Part shown: positions 1 to 12,569 of the stretch, one piece after another
Layout: each line of letters opens with the position of its first letter
How positions within the stretch are numbered: the first letter of the stretch is position 1
Source: Rachycentron canadum
Taxonomy: Eukaryota; Chordata; Actinopteri; Carangiformes; Rachycentridae
DNA length: 64,000 bases
Direction of reading: 5' to 3'
Assembly (NCBI GenBank): GCA_038496675.1
Contig: CM076651.1
Coordinates: forward strand, 22,183,019-22,247,018
Made by a program: the position numbers and the translations under genes
Notes under the pieces: model-generated
Told to the model about the DNA's origin: nothing
The model's input: the letters and a program-made list of their open reading frames with translations, nothing else
The model's database searches: none

Positions 1-640
1 TTCATGTTAACAATGACTCTTCCAGGCACACCAAAGTTAATCATGTGGTTCCACAGGGTTTTGCGCTTGGACTGATCACATTTTATATGCTTCCTTTAGG
101 CAATATTTTCAGGAGACATCACATAAATTTTCATTGCTAAGCAGATGACACCCAGCTGTATTTATCTATGAAGCCAAATGAAGCCAATCAAGTAGTCAGA
201 CTTCAGGCATGTCTTAAAGACATAAAAATGACCTTGGATGACTGGACTACTGCAACTACTATTATCGGGAAGTCAAATTAATGTGAAAAGCTGATTCAAA
301 ATGCTGCTTACCAAGTACTGACATGAACTAGAAAAAGAGACCACCTTTTTCTGTTAACTTTTCTCCACAGGCTCTTTGTAAAATTTAGAATATTATTAAA
401 AATCCTTCTCCTTACATACAAAGCCCTTAATGACCAAGCTAATCATATCTCAAAGATCTCATAGTTCCCTATTTTCCCAGTAGACCACTTTGCTCTCTAA
501 ATGTAGGTTTACATGTGGTTCCTAGAGTCTCCAACAGTAGAGCCTTCAGTTGTCCCAGTGTCAGTCCGGGCAGACACCCTCTCTACATTCAAGATTAGGT
601 TTAAAACTTTCCTTTTTGACAATGCTTATAGTTAGGGCTG
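1..640 (+). mobile_element. Decayed L2-like LINE fragment (reverse transcriptase part)
   Basis: In the plus frame, with several frame breaks, the segment resembles the fingers/palm of a non-LTR reverse transcriptase. A 'VPQG' type motif lies near 50, an 'ADDTQLYLS' stretch (the active-site Asp pair) near 145-170, and then a 'DDWTT' and thumb-like part. From 240 it parallels the better preserved copy at 13455-14300 (LQLIQNAA-like, 'LTYKALN'-like, 'TLSTFK'-like). Several stops and small deletions make it dead. It begins before the window, so its 5' limit is unknown. The clade call (L2/CR1-like) is from memory of fish repeats; the LINE call is firm. Confidence 0.7.
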
Positions 641-722
641 GTTCAGGTGAGCCCTGAACCTTCCCTTAGTTATCCCTTAGTTATGGTGCTACAGACCTAG
701 GCTGCTGGGGAATGCACTGAGC

Positions 723-725
<3 letters not shown>

Positions 726-774
<49 letters not shown>

Positions 775-1184
775 NNNNNNNNNNNNNNNNNNNNNNNNNN
801 NNNNNNNNNNNNNNNNNNNNNNNNNNNNNNNNNNNNNNNNNNNNNNNNNNNNNNNNNNNNNNNNNNNNNNNNNNNNNNNNNNNNNNNNNNNNNNNNNNNN
901 NNNNNNNNNNNNNNNNNNNNNNNNNNNNNNNNNNNNNNNNNNNNNNNNNNNNNNNNNNNNNNNNNNNNNNNNNNNNNNNNNNNNNNNNNNNNNNNNNNNN
1001 NNNNNNNNNNNNNNNNNNNNNNNNNNNNNNNNNNNNNNNNNNNNNNNNNNNNNNNNNNNNNNNNNNNNNNNNNNNNNNNNNNNNNNNNNNNNNNNNNNNN
1101 NNNNNNNNNNNNNNNNNNNNNNNNNNNNNNNNNNNNNNNNNNNNNNNNNNNNNNNNNNNNNNNNNNNNNNNNNNNNNNNNNNNN

Positions 1185-1239
<55 letters not shown>
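726..1239. repeat. (CT)n microsatellite interrupted by an assembly gap
   Basis: Pure CT dinucleotides run from about 726 to 774 and again from 1185 to 1239. The 410 bases between (775-1184) are all N. The gap is flanked on both sides by the same repeat, so the missing sequence is probably more CT repeat or repeat plus unknown sequence; the true size is not known. The Arg/Glu-repeat reading frame across it is only the translation of the repeat. Confidence 0.97.
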
Positions 1240-1242
<3 letters not shown>

Positions 1243-1626
1243 TGCTCATTTGGTGGGATTGTTGGTCAGTCTGATCTGTTCTGTGCCAACATCTGCCCTT
1301 GGAGAGTGTTTACATTCTCTGACCTTATTTGTTCGTTATCAACCAATTTGCATTCTGTAAAGGTTATTGTGGGGGTCTGTGGCTACACACTCATAGCCTC
1401 ACTGCCACAGCCTGTGTGCTTTCTAGAAAAAGGGAGTGTTGATCAGTTTAAGAGAGATGTAAGCCTAAAGACCTATAGCTGAAGGATGGATTGATTTATT
1501 AGAACATAATACAATTGGTGCCGTTGTAGTAGCCTGCCTTACTGCACAGTTGACTGGTAGACCAGATCATCATATCTGTGGATATCTTCCATGTGGGAGT
1601 AGCCAGTGTTTTAAGGAAATTTAAAG

Positions 1627-2310
1627 GGATTTAACACACTATGTCACACACTGTGGGTCACAAATTGGCTTGTGCAAACAGTGGCCTGGAGAAAGGAATA
1701 AAAGTTTTCTAAAAACACAGTCTGAGGTATCCAGGAAATAATTGTGCCAACCGAAAATCCACACAGGCCTTGAGTGATAGTTTCTTACAGACTGTGAGTG
1801 AAAATTTTCCAAAACACCATTAAAAACACCCATTATTCCCAGGGATCGCATAAAGTGATTTTTTTTTTTTTAGAAAAACAGGTGGAGAAATACATCAAAG
1901 AGGAAGGGGCAATTATAAAAGATGGTGCACAGGCACAAGGTTTTCATTTGTGTTCTGGAACTAGCAAGAGCTGGCAAAGACAAACTGGCAGCGGGTTAAG
2001 ACAAAAGACAAAATACATGAAGAGAGGGCAGATGATGGGACAAAGGTGCAAAACATTAGGGTGGAGCAGGCACAGGCAATGCTGGGAATCACGTAAGGGC
2101 AAGAAGTGAACCTAAAACATGAACATGTCAAAATAAAATAGGAAGTGTATGAAAAAGACAAAATATAATCAAACACAGTACACGCTGTACATTAAGAAAT
2201 ATGTACACAGCCTCCCTGATCATACCCTTGTCAGTATGATAAAAAAATTTAAAGAGATTTAACACACACTGTGGGTCACAGATTGACTTGTGCAAACAGT
2301 GGCCTGGAGG
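1627..2310. repeat. Direct repeat pair of about 55-64 bp
   Basis: The stretch 1627-1692 (starting GATTTAACACACTATGTC and ending CAAACAGTGGCCTGGAG) recurs at about 2256-2309 with a 10-base deletion and a few substitutions. The two copies lie about 620 bp apart in the same orientation. No coding potential was seen in the 1240-2900 region; the copies look like parts of an unidentified dispersed repeat. Confidence 0.6.
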
Positions 2311-2939
2311 AAGCATCAGTGTATAAGAAAATAAAGAACAACACTTCTTTTATTGTTGCCTGTCTTGTTTTGTCACTTGTTTACCACAAAGAACTTTAAT
2401 TAATTTTTAACAAATCTATTATATTTTATAGTCAGTCAAGCTTAAGCCTTTTGAATGCAATATAATATTCTCATTTGTAAAATACTCTGGAAACACAAGA
2501 GAGATTCTAATTTCAAGGTCTTATGGTTAAGGTTATGAAAAAGCCAAAGTTAGATATGGTTGGGTCAGATATGGATTATCTATCAGAGACTCTGACAGAC
2601 ATTGCAGATTATTGTGATGTACAGGTGTTCATGTGTCCACCACATGATATTAAGGTTTCATTAATGTGCCACAGTTGCTATGTTGTTTTGTTTGTTTGTT
2701 TTGTTTTGTCCAACGGCCCGTGACACCAGTAGGAGATATGAGCTGCAAATTCAGCAACAATGCAAATTCAAAAACAAAGTAACTCTAGAAAAGTACAAAA
2801 CAAATACAACAGAGAAAACATGCTGCGAATGAAAAACACACTGCAGGAAACCAAAGCAAATACATTAACAATTAACACACTGAAAATACATTAAAAATGC
2901 AAAAACAAAAACACACAAAGCCCCAAAACAAATACACCA

Positions 2940-3745
2940 AACAACAGATAATACAAGGTTGTATATCCAGACAACACTATGGAGATGTTCCAGGAGTCTA
3001 GGGTGAGTTCCTCAAACCATTCTTGAACCATTTTTACAGCAATGTTTAGGTAGGTGGTACGTGTCAAGTAACATCCAAATGATCCAAAGTTCCCCAGCAG
3101 AACATTGCCCAAAGCATCTCACTACCTCCTCCAGCTTGCCTTCTTCTCATAGTGCATCCTGGTGCCATGTCTTTCCCAGGTAAGTGAAGCAATAGCACCT
3201 AGCCATTCACATGATCAGACCAGGCCACCCTCTTTAATCTGTGCTCCAGTTCTGATTCTCATGTGCCCAATGAAGGCACTGTTGGTGGTGGACAGGGGTC
3301 AGCATGGGACCCTGACTGGTCTGGGGGTATTCAGCCCCATATACAACAAACTGTGATGCACTGTGTTCTGACAACTTTCTATCAGAAGCAGAATTAACTT
3401 TTTCAACAATGTGAGCTACGGTAGCTCTTTTGTTGGATTGGACCACACATGCTAGTCTTTGCTCTACATGCACATCAATCACCAGTTTGTTTGGTTTGGT
3501 AGGTGCTGACCACTGCAGACCTGGAACATTCCACAAGAGCTGACGTTTTGGAGATGCTCTAACCCAATTGTCTAGCCATCACAATTATGTCAAAATCACT
3601 CATGTCCTTGCACTTGCCCTTGAAGGACAAATGTTTACTTGCTGCTGAAAATATCCCACCCACTGTCAGGTGCCATTGTAATAATAATAATCAATATTAT
3701 TCAATAGCACCTGACAGTGTTCATAATGTTATGGATGAACAGTGT
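2940..3745 (-). mobile_element. Internally deleted Tc1-like DNA transposon (copy A)
   Basis: On the minus strand, pieces of a Tc1-like transposase can be read in order. An N-terminal helix-turn-helix part comes first (around 3400-3590), then 'LTPVHHQQCLHWAHENQNWS' at 3234-3300, then 'TRTTYLNI' joined directly to 'MVQEWFEEL' at about 3010-3070. The part between the last two, which in this family carries the second catalytic Asp, is missing. The high-coordinate end (GTTCATAATGTTATGGATGAACAGTGTA, about 3718-3745) resembles the terminal inverted repeat of copy B at 11436-12270. Stops and deletions make it inactive. Confidence 0.75.
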
Positions 3746-4320
3746 ATGCTTGAGCTTATTCTGTTGAACAACTTTCAAAACACTTCAGCTTTCCCCCATG
3801 TCACTTTGGCTTTCCCTACATTAATTCAGTTGTGCAATAAACTGGTTAAAGTTTTGTCCGTGTCTGCATTACAAACCATAACAAAACTTACAATATGCAG
3901 AATCTAATTTCATGTGAAACACTACACCATCATAATAGCAATCTGCCAAGGTGCAGATATGTGTGACACTGATTGGTTTATTGCATGTTGATCCCAGCAG
4001 TTATGTGCTGCATCTGGGTCTCACACAACCATTACAGTACAATATGGTTTCTCCTTCTCCTCCTTATGCCAGTCCTGAGACCATCCAGTTTCACATCCTA
4101 CAGTCACCACAGCTTCCTCTCATCCTAGGGTACTCCTGACTTCACTTCTATAACCCACACACATTGACTGACACATTGACAACCACCAGGGCTATCCTGG
4201 GTTGGAGCTCATCCTGAAGCAAGCCTTTGTCTCCCAGCTGTCACCCACGGCCAGTGTAGTTCTGGACCTGTTGGGGGTGCCTTCTGAGTAGTAAGAGGTA
4301 TTTTAGCAAGGCCAATGCCA
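3746..4320. other. Stretch with no recognised gene
   Basis: I see no convincing coding exon, RNA gene or named repeat between the Tc1-like copy and the gypsy relic. Parts after 4140 may belong to the decayed upstream part of the gypsy element but cannot be read as protein. Confidence 0.5.
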
Positions 4321-4324
4321 CATC

Positions 4325-4640
4325 TCTGACTCCACATCACCCCTACAACTGTTTCATCGACCTGCAGCCTGGTACTACACCACCCAAGGGACACCTTTAT
4401 TCTCTGTCTGCACTTGAGAGAGATGCGCTGAAGACATATATAGACATATATGATTACTTTGCTGGTGGGAAGGGATCCATCTCATCACCCTGTCACCTGC
4501 TGGTGCTGAGTTCTTCTTTGTCAAAAAGATAGACAAGATGCTGAGACCTTGAATCAATTACCAGGATCTCAACCACAAAGAACCACTATTCACTTCCTCT
4601 CATCTCCTTCGCTTTTGAGTTACTTCTTCATCTTCATTAA
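4325..4640 (+). mobile_element. Ty3/gypsy pol relic, fragment 1
   Basis: In plus frames with shifts, the translation contains a 'DLQPGTTPPKGHLYSLS' type segment followed by a broken 'LSKR' and a recognisable start of the reverse transcriptase domain. It then decays around 4540-4640. This is the same pol region as the start of the second fragment about 700 bp downstream, so two partial copies lie head to tail. No LTRs were recognised. It is a dead genomic remnant. Confidence 0.65.
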
Positions 4641-4829
4641 GCCCAACCTTCACCACACTCACCATCTGGTCTGGATCTGAAAAGGCGATAAGTGAAAAAT
4701 TGCTTTAGCCACTCCCACTGGTCACTACAAGTATGTGGCCCACAGCCAGTCCTCCTGCTTCTCTTGTTTCTCCTGCTGCTGCTTCCCAGCTGTCTCCATG
4801 TCTCACAAAGTTTTTTCAGGGCAGCAGCA

Positions 4830-5930
4830 GAATGGAGCCAGAGATCAACCATCTGCAGTTCCCTCTAGCTTTTCACACAGTCCTTCAAGCAGATATTCCA
4901 ACACATTGCCCTGAAATTGACTTTCCTGATCTATCCAATGTTCCCCGGTATTACATGGACCTTAAAGAGGTCTTGAACAAAGCGTGAGTCACATCAGTTC
5001 CTCCCGTAAGAGACGATGACTGTGCCATAGACTTGCTGCCTGGTACCTCCCCACTTAGGGGACATTTGTCTTCCCTGTCTCCTACAGAAATTGAAGCTCT
5101 GAAGGCCTCCTTTGCAACTGGTATTATTCACCCATCTTATTCCAATCCTGGAGCGGGCTTCTTCTTTGTGGACAAGAAGGACAAATCACTCTGTATCTGC
5201 ATCCATTACAGAGGTCTTAACAGCATCACCATTAAAAACAAATACGCCCTACCTTTGATCACTTCAGTGTTTGAACTTTTGCAAGGTGTTAAGTTCTTCA
5301 CCAAACTCAATCTTATAAATGCATACCTTCTGGTCAGAATCAGGGAGGGGACGAATATAAGACCACCACCAAAACCCCCGGTGCCCACTATGAGTATTTA
5401 GTTATGCCATTTGGCTTGACAAATAGTCCCACTGTGTTTCAGGCCTTGGTAAATGATATCCTCCATGACATGCCTAACATATTTGTGTCCATCTACTTAG
5501 AATACATTCTTACTTCTCTCAGGACCTCAAGTCTGACATGTCTGTCAGGTCCTCCAATGTCTCCTCGACCCCATGATGGCAAGCTCCACCCCCACGCCTT
5601 CCTCTCCCGCAAGCGCTCCTCTGCAGAGAAGAACTATGATGTGGGGAACATAGAGATTCCCAGCCGCTGGCTGGCATTGGAGGAGTGGTCTCAATGGTTG
5701 GATGGGGCAGTGCAACTGTACCTGGTATGGACCAGAGACTCAACTCCTGTCAGGCAAGGTGGGCACTTTTCTTTTATCGATTCAACATTTCTCTGTCCTG
5801 TTGTCCTGGTTCTAAGAATGCTAAGCCAGATGCCTTATCACGTCTGTTTCACCCTGACTCGGCCCACAAGTCTCCTTCTGACATCCCCCTGGCTTGAGAG
5901 GTGGAGGAAAGGGTCAAACAGGCCATGAAA
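4830..5930 (+). pseudogene. Ty3/gypsy pol relic, fragment 2 (RT to RNase H)
   Basis: Three consecutive open stretches (4733-4987, 5033-5401, 5404-5928, with a frame change near 5685) give the linker before RT, then 'LLPGTSPLRGHL', 'GAGFFFVDKKD', 'HYRGLNSITIKNKYALPL', 'MPFGLTNSPTVFQALVNDIL', and later an RNase H end with 'ARWALFFYRFNISLS' and 'AKPDALSRL'. This order is diagnostic of Ty3/gypsy pol. The motif that should be YxDD reads YLEY, part of the domain after 'LVRIREG' is deleted, and stop codons separate the blocks, so it cannot be active. No integrase, gag or LTR was recognised nearby. Confidence 0.85.
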
Positions 5931-5934
5931 AACT

Positions 5935-7720
5935 GACCTGTTCTGGTCAGATGCCCTCTGAACTGGCAACTGCCATCTGACCTCTGCTCCTATTATTCGT
6001 TGGGCCCACTCCTCCTCCCTCTCCTGCCACCCAAAAATCAGCTCCAAATCCTCTACTGCTCTAAATATCGCAACATCCATGTTTCTGTCTTTATTCTGTC
6101 ACTGCAATAAACTCAGAACATCTTTTCCTCACTGTGAGATAAAAAAAAAATAAAATAAAATACAGGACTGATCCCATTTACTTTGGGAGTACAAGAAACT
6201 GACAAGCCAGGCATCTGAATGAGACACTGATGGGCTGTGACATCATCCCCTGGGGCCAATAGGAGTGTCCTATGTTGTAATGTGACTCTAGATGTCACTA
6301 GCACAGATGGCGGATGAGAAGTGATCATTAACACACAGAAGTAAAGCAGCAATGGGCCAGTCAAAGGGTGAGACTGATCAAAATCTTACCTGATTTTGTT
6401 CACTAATGCAAACATGGAAACACATGGTGCACTCTGACAAACCACGGCTTGTTAGAAAGAGCCGATTCTCTAGTTCAAGCAGAACAAAAAAAAACAGTAC
6501 ATTTCTAGCTCAAACCATCATGGAATAATAACACTCTGAAGATGATGTGATTTTTGAAAGCATTTACACTTCCATGGGCTTAATAGGGTTAAGAGATTGA
6601 AACAAACCCTGGCCTGATTTCATTTTTGCAGAGTACATGTAGTCTGTGTGGGGCGAACTAGTGTCCAGGAACTCAATGTCTGCCCTATGACATCTGGACT
6701 GGGACCAAAGGCACCTTGCAGGTGGCAAAATTAAATGTAAGGACCCCCTGTAGGTCATGATGTAATGAGGCAAACAGCAAAGTTGTCTTTAATCATTGCT
6801 ATCATATTTAATCAGTAATACCTTGTGACTTTTTATCTGTTGCCTTCTTTTTGTATTCATGGTTTTGACTTTATTTGAGACATCAAAAGCACTATATATG
6901 ATATGAGAAGAAACACGGATAGTTGCTGGTAAGTTTGGTAATAGCAACATCCAAAGTGAAAGGTACACAATATGATTGCATAGCTAAAATAAAAAAGACA
7001 ATAAAAAACATAATTTACAATGATTAAAGTCAGGCCAAGGACATATATTAAATAAGTTTAGGAACTATTATTACATTTCTTGCTAAGTGAGTCTTTTTGC
7101 TCTTTTCTCTGATGGTGAACACACTAGAGAAATTCTTTAATGTCATTGCATATTAAAACAACAAAACTTCAGTTTGGCAGCAATCCATTATTCTTATGAG
7201 TTCACCAGCTTTTCCTCAACTCTTGGAAAGTAGCTGTTTTTCGGTCGGTCTTAGACCTTAAGCCTGTCAGATGGTGGTGAACAGGCAGAGACCAAGCTTT
7301 TCTGATGTAGTCTGCCTGCTTTTGAAGGCAACCTTAGTAGATGTAAATCAGGTTTTGAAGTGGGGAGCTGACTTCACTATTTACCATCCTCTCTTTAGTG
7401 CAGCCAGAGCACCAGACTGTGCAACAGCATGTCAGAAAGTCTATTGTGCAGCTTTAGAAAATGGGTAGGAGTTTCCCTGGACAGGTTCTTTTGCCTCAGT
7501 CATCATCAGAAAAAGAGGAGCTGCTAGGGCTTCATGACCAGGCATGCTGTGTTCATATTCCAGGCCAGGTCCTCTGTAAATTGAACTTTAAGGTATTAAA
7601 TTTGGCAACCCACTCAACCTCCTCCCTGTTGATGATGTCGACAGTGCAGTGTGGTTTGTTTTCTTGTGCCTTCTGTAGTCTATTATGACTTCCTTTGTCT
7701 TTTTAGTATAAATGATCAAG
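5935..7720. other. Intergenic stretch with no recognised gene
   Basis: AT-rich sequence with only short open frames that have no splice context or family resemblance. A short A/T-rich tract lies at 6141-6165. Nothing could be annotated as an exon or RNA gene. Confidence 0.6.
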
Positions 7721-7724
7721 TTAC

Positions 7725-7905
7725 TTTACTGGTGGCTTCGTGGTGCAGATGTCATAGTCAAATCCCAGGCCCGGGGCCATTCTGTGTGGAGTTGTTGTTC
7801 TCCCTGTGCCTTCATGAATTCCCTCCAGGTACTTCAGTTTTCTCCAACAGTCCAAAGATATGGAAGTTAGGTTAAATGATGATTGTAAAGTGCCCATAGG
7901 TGAGA
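7725..7905 (+). mobile_element. V-type tRNA-derived SINE (decayed)
   Basis: The order is a tRNA-like head (GGTGGCTTCGTGGTGCAGAT...), a segment close to GGGTTCGAATCCC (here AGTCAAATCCCAGG), then 'TCTGTGTGGAGTTGTTGTTCTCCC', 'CTCCAGGTACTTCAGTTTTCTCC' and 'AACAGTCCAAAGATATGGA'. These blocks are the conserved body of the fish V-SINE (DANA/Mermaid-like) group as I know it. The tRNA boxes are degenerate, so this is not a tRNA gene. Confidence 0.75.
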
Positions 7906-9300
7906 AGTTTACACTACACTAGTTACACTAGTTTACACCAGCCAAGATGTCCGTCAACATGTTGGTGTAGCATGAGTACTCATGTAATAATGTAGTTATT
8001 ACTATATTATTATATAAATACTCAGAAGTCATTGCTACATTATTACACCATGAGTACCACTTGTGTACCACTTGGAGGGGAAGACAGACTGACACAGACT
8101 GAAGACAGGCAGACAGTGAGGCAGACAAGTAGACGGACAAGACAGACTTTTCTTTCAGCTGCATCTCAGTCTCTATTCAGCGGATAGAGTTTACAAGGTT
8201 GTTGTCATGTGGCCATGAGCGAATTCATTAGCTGATAAAGACCTTTAGATGTGTTTGAAAGTTGTTGATAAAGGTAGTTTGTTGAATGTTTAACTTCTTT
8301 TTTGCTTAACTACTTGTTTAGGGCTCAAATCTCATTAAGTTGAATTGCATGGTTTCACTAGTGTAGTTCCTTTAAACACACACAGAATTTCATTAATGAG
8401 TAATGATTTGAGTCAGTCAAAACATAAACTCTAAAATAAATCTCTAAAAGCCACAACAGTAACACAATTTCCACCTATTTCAAACTGAAATAAACATGTT
8501 TTCAAAATTAAGTAAGAATGACTCTAATAACTAGTGTAAGCCAAGCAAAGAGGTGAAGGAAGCAGAGGGCGAGATGACCTATCATCCTGCTGGGTTGTGC
8601 TGCTCAGACTGAAGCAGCACTGATTACAGCATCTCTCTCTCTCTCTCTCTCTGTGCCTGCATTTGTACTTTCATCTGTATTTTCAGGTTAGTTGGGGGGA
8701 TTGGGTGTTGAAAGGGGCAGGTGTGCCTGCATACAGTGTATGGCTTGCCCTTTATGTACTACTTCGCTGCTACACTTGTCCATTAATCTGACACAATGTG
8801 TGAAAAGCATTTGAGAAATTTTTTTTTTCACTAGCTGCTTATATATATGTGCCCTGCACATGACACATAAGAGTCTCTCAGCCAGAGTTGCCAGCCAGGA
8901 GGGACTGAAACCCGAGAACCCCCAGTCTGGAGTGGAGCCTTCTGCATCTCAGAACACCACTATCTCTTAGTGCAGAGCTCTGCACAGATGAGGTGAATCA
9001 GAATGTCTCTAAAGTATCATGCCCAGCTCCAGGTGGGATGTTATGGGTGGGTGTTGGATGTTACTGTACTTACTGCATGTTGGATGTTACTGCACTTACA
9101 CTGCCTCATACACACAAAGGCAAGATGTCAGATTCAAAATGGATGCTTGGGTCACACGGCCTGGTCTGCTCATAAAATCCAGTGTGTTGTGAGAATTTTT
9201 GGTTGACTTAATTCCTGTGTTTCTTTGTGTTGCAGAGGAGACAACTGGTCACTCTTTTGTTCCTTTTATAGAGTTAGGTGTTCTACATCTGGATGTTAAA
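7906..9300. other. Intergenic stretch, short CT run only
   Basis: No gene seen. A short (CT)n run lies at about 8632-8652 and a poly-T tract at about 8819-8828. Small tandem phrases (GTTGGATGTTACTG twice near 9051-9092) suggest local slippage. Confidence 0.5.
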
Positions 9301-9302
9301 GT

Positions 9303-9637
9303 TAAAGGGCAAAAGCTGGTGTTATTGCTGTTGCTCCTGTTGCTTTGAAAAACAGCTGGCAAATTTTGTGTCATGGCTGCTGTCACTGAATTAGCTTTTG
9401 TCGCTGCTGCTAAAGAGTGAAATAAAGCAGTCTACTGTGAACAGGCATGCAGAGAGCTGGTGTTCCAGGTAGCAGCAGTGCTAACCTGGTCCTGAGAACA
9501 TTGTTGCTCTCTTGGTAGAGCAGAGAAGAAGGGGCCTTGTTGCCCTCTTGGAGAGCAGAGGAGAAAGAGAGCCTTGGTGTGCTCTGGTGGAGCCAAGGAG
9601 AAAGAGAGAACAAAGGGCAAAAGCTGGTGTTATTTGT
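9303..9637. repeat. Direct repeat flanking an imperfect tandem block
   Basis: The phrase AAAGGGCAAAAGCTGGTG with the following TTATT occurs at about 9304-9327 and again at about 9613-9636. Between them an imperfect tandem of a roughly 60-bp unit (CTCTTGGTAGAGCAGAGAAG / CTCTTGGAGAGCAGAGGAG / CTCTGGTGGAGCCAAGGAG) runs from about 9500 to 9610. It looks like a local duplication; no coding function is supported. Confidence 0.55.
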
Positions 9638-9639
9638 TC

Positions 9640-11430
9640 ACATCTGAGGTCACATTAAATTGACCACCACTCACTGCTCAGTGAGGTTTCTGGGGGACCA
9701 TATGCTGAGTTGTGATTCAATGGGGAATTGTGGGAAATGATGTTCCTTTGTGGAACAAAGGAATATGTAGTCTTACCCATCTGGACCGCGCTGGTCCCAA
9801 CTTCCCTCCTCCTGGTGTTAAGATGTCACGTGATGTGTAATCGTGAGAGCAGGATGTATTGTTCATAGTCCATTTGTTATTAAGGTTGTAACATCTGGAT
9901 ATTATATATAGTCAACACAAATCTATCTTGGCAAAGCAATAGCCATCAGGTTACAAAAAAGCATAATCCAGGTAACATTCACAAAAATGATGTGATATAT
10001 CTAACCTGTGTGTCAGTTACTCAGTTTGCCCTGTAACTGGAGGGATGTAAGGTATCCCAGTCTACATAGTGTCAGTAGTGTGAGAGTGCTACTCACAGCG
10101 TTACAGCCCTGTTCCAGCTGGAGACAGTATTGGAGCTGGAAATGGTGCTTGGTATGAACTCAAGCACTTCAAGGTGAGAACACTGTAAAAGTGAGACTAA
10201 GATATCTGGATAAGGGGCGGGAACTAAGCTGTCATCACTCTCATGGAAGTGCAGAGAGAAGGTGGAACAGCTGTGGAGAGTTCTGGTCCTGCTTTTGGGT
10301 GGATAAGCACAGGTAAAAATGTCATGTCTTAGTGGCTGAGAACATGCATATCCTCTAGAAGATAAACTACATGTTTTGCCAGTGTCTGCTCCAGACAGAA
10401 TCAACACGATTGACTGCTTAGTTAGCTAGGTGTGGTCAGCTATCACAACCCATATTAAAAGCTTCTGTAAACTATACCAGGAGCTAATGATATTTTGGAC
10501 AACTAACTTACTATGATCCACAGCCCATTGCTGTCTAACCCTGTTCAGAAGAAAGCATGCATATTCAATGTCTTTAAAGGGACTTGTACCAAGACTAAAC
10601 CACAACAACAGTTAATAGACATATCATATCAGTCATGCATGATACTTATGAGTTACCTTTCAAATTTTCCACCATTTATTCTACACAGCCACCACAATAG
10701 AATAACTTACAGATACTGATGGGAGGATCCTGCTGCAGAGCACACTGAAGCAGCTGCTGACTGAATGAGTGTCATTTGTCTAGCTCTGGCTCACAACTTT
10801 CATTCTGATCAGCAAGTCTTCTTCAAATGGCATAATTCTAATCCCAGGCTTTTATATGTATAAATGTGTATTTCTGAAACGTTTACCATCCTCACTGAAA
10901 TGCTAAATCAGGAAAATGTATCGTTTAATCCAGTGACATGATCATAAATGTAATCTTCTGACCAGGTTAGCCTAACGATGGCTGTGAGCACGCCAACATG
11001 ACTGTTGGAGAAATGCTACATTTTCAGATTGATCTATATAAAGCTTTTTTGAAAAGCTTTTGGATGTGGATGACAGATCAAATACGTTTTCCATGTTTAG
11101 AGAGAGAACCAAACATATTCTGACTGGTACATAGAAAGACATGGGGAAAAGCTTTAAGTGAAAGAATATAAAATATAAATTCATCCATGCTCTGCCCTGA
11201 GAGAGGACAACATGTAATTTACACAGCAGATTTGCATGCTCTAGAAGATGTTGTGTTATTACCAACAACAAATTGGAGGCACACAATTGTTACAATTAAT
11301 CAGAATATTTTTATTTAACCAAATTAAACCTGCAGAGTATAAGATGTGGATCAGTAAAATCAAGAGAGTTTACTACAAGACACATAAAATATATATAAAC
11401 ATACACATACAAGTTGCATATGTTACACAT
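9640..11430. other. Intergenic stretch with no recognised gene
   Basis: Only short open frames without splice context. Nothing on either strand matched a protein family, RNA gene or repeat that I recognise. Confidence 0.5.
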
Positions 11431-11435
11431 GTTAC

Positions 11436-12270
11436 ATATACTGATAGCCTTAACATGAGAACAGCCTGCCTAATATTGCGTAGGTCCCCCTCTTGCCACC
11501 AAAAGATCCCTGAACCATCCCTGAATCCCTGAAGGCATGGATTCTGTTAGACCTCTGAAGGTGTGCTGTGGTATCTGGCACCAAGATGATAGCAGTTTTT
11601 GAGTCCTTTAAGTTGCAGGGAGGTGCCTTCACGGATCTGACTTGTTTGTTCATCAGATCCCACATATGCTGGATTGGATTGAGATCTGGGAAATTTGGAG
11701 GCCAAGTCAACAGCTTAAACCATTTTTTGCTGTTTGACAGGGCACATTATTCTGCTGAAAGAGGCCATGGCCGTTACGGAACACTTTTTTTCATGAATAC
11801 TTGGTCTGCTTGCTGTGAAAGTAACATCCACATGAATGGCAAATCACTGCAGAAAATGTCAGAACACTGACACATTTCTAACAGAACCAGCATTAACTTT
11901 TTAAGCAATTTGAGGTACAGTAGCTCCATACAGTAGCTCCATCCATGAGCCATACCCTGTGGCTAGTTCATTGGTTTTCCTTCCTCGGACCACTCTTGTT
12001 ATGTACTGAACACTGCAGACCAGGAACATCCCACAAGAGCTGCAGTTTTGGAGATGTTTTCCAAGTGCTCTAGGCATCAAAGCAGTCATCTTGCCATCAT
12101 CGTTTATGTCCTTACAACACCCATTTTTCCTGCATCCTCAATTTCAAGGACAAAATGTTTACTTGTTGCTTGATATATCCCACCCACTTACAAATGCCAT
12201 TGTAACAAGATAATCAATGTTTTTCACTTGACTTGTCAGTGGTCTTAATGTTATGGTCGATCAGTATATA
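11436..12270 (-). mobile_element. Internally deleted Tc1-like DNA transposon (copy B)
   Basis: Both ends show related inverted termini: TATACTGATAGCCTTAACATG at about 11438 and, in reverse, CTTAATGTTATGGTCGATCAG at about 12243-12263. The minus strand reads 'WPPNFPDLNPIQHMWD' followed by 'KQVRSVKAPP' at 11590-11710, which is the C-terminal catalytic block of Tc1-like transposases (the DDE/D third acidic region). Higher coordinates hold the N-terminal helix-turn-helix part (about 11880-12100). The middle is missing. It lies just beyond the 3' end of slc51a and shares its family with copy A. Confidence 0.8.
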
Positions 12271-12569
12271 TGCTCTACTTGGGGCCCTATATAGTGGACT
12301 GAGTTGCCTCACTGCAGCCCCATAGAGTCAGAGTCAGATTCCTGCATGTCACCCTCCAAGCTTTGTCACCCTCTACTACTCATGAAGCAGAAGTGTGAGC
12401 TAATGGTGTTCGTGAATCTGCACCATGAGGAGGAGGAGGATATCTCCACACAGTTTCCTGTGTAGTTTTCTTGTATTGATAACTGCACAGTTCACCAAAC
12501 AAGCCTGGACCAGTTGCTGGTTTACCAGCTTTGTCTAATTTAGTGCTTTGAATGTTCACCCATAGGTGG

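Noticed and set aside
1627..2310. Spaced repeats considered as a CRISPR-like array
   Set aside because: Only two diverged copies 620 bp apart in a vertebrate genome; no array structure.
7725..7800. tRNA-like A and B boxes
   Set aside because: They are the degenerate head of a V-type SINE; no cloverleaf with paired acceptor stem.
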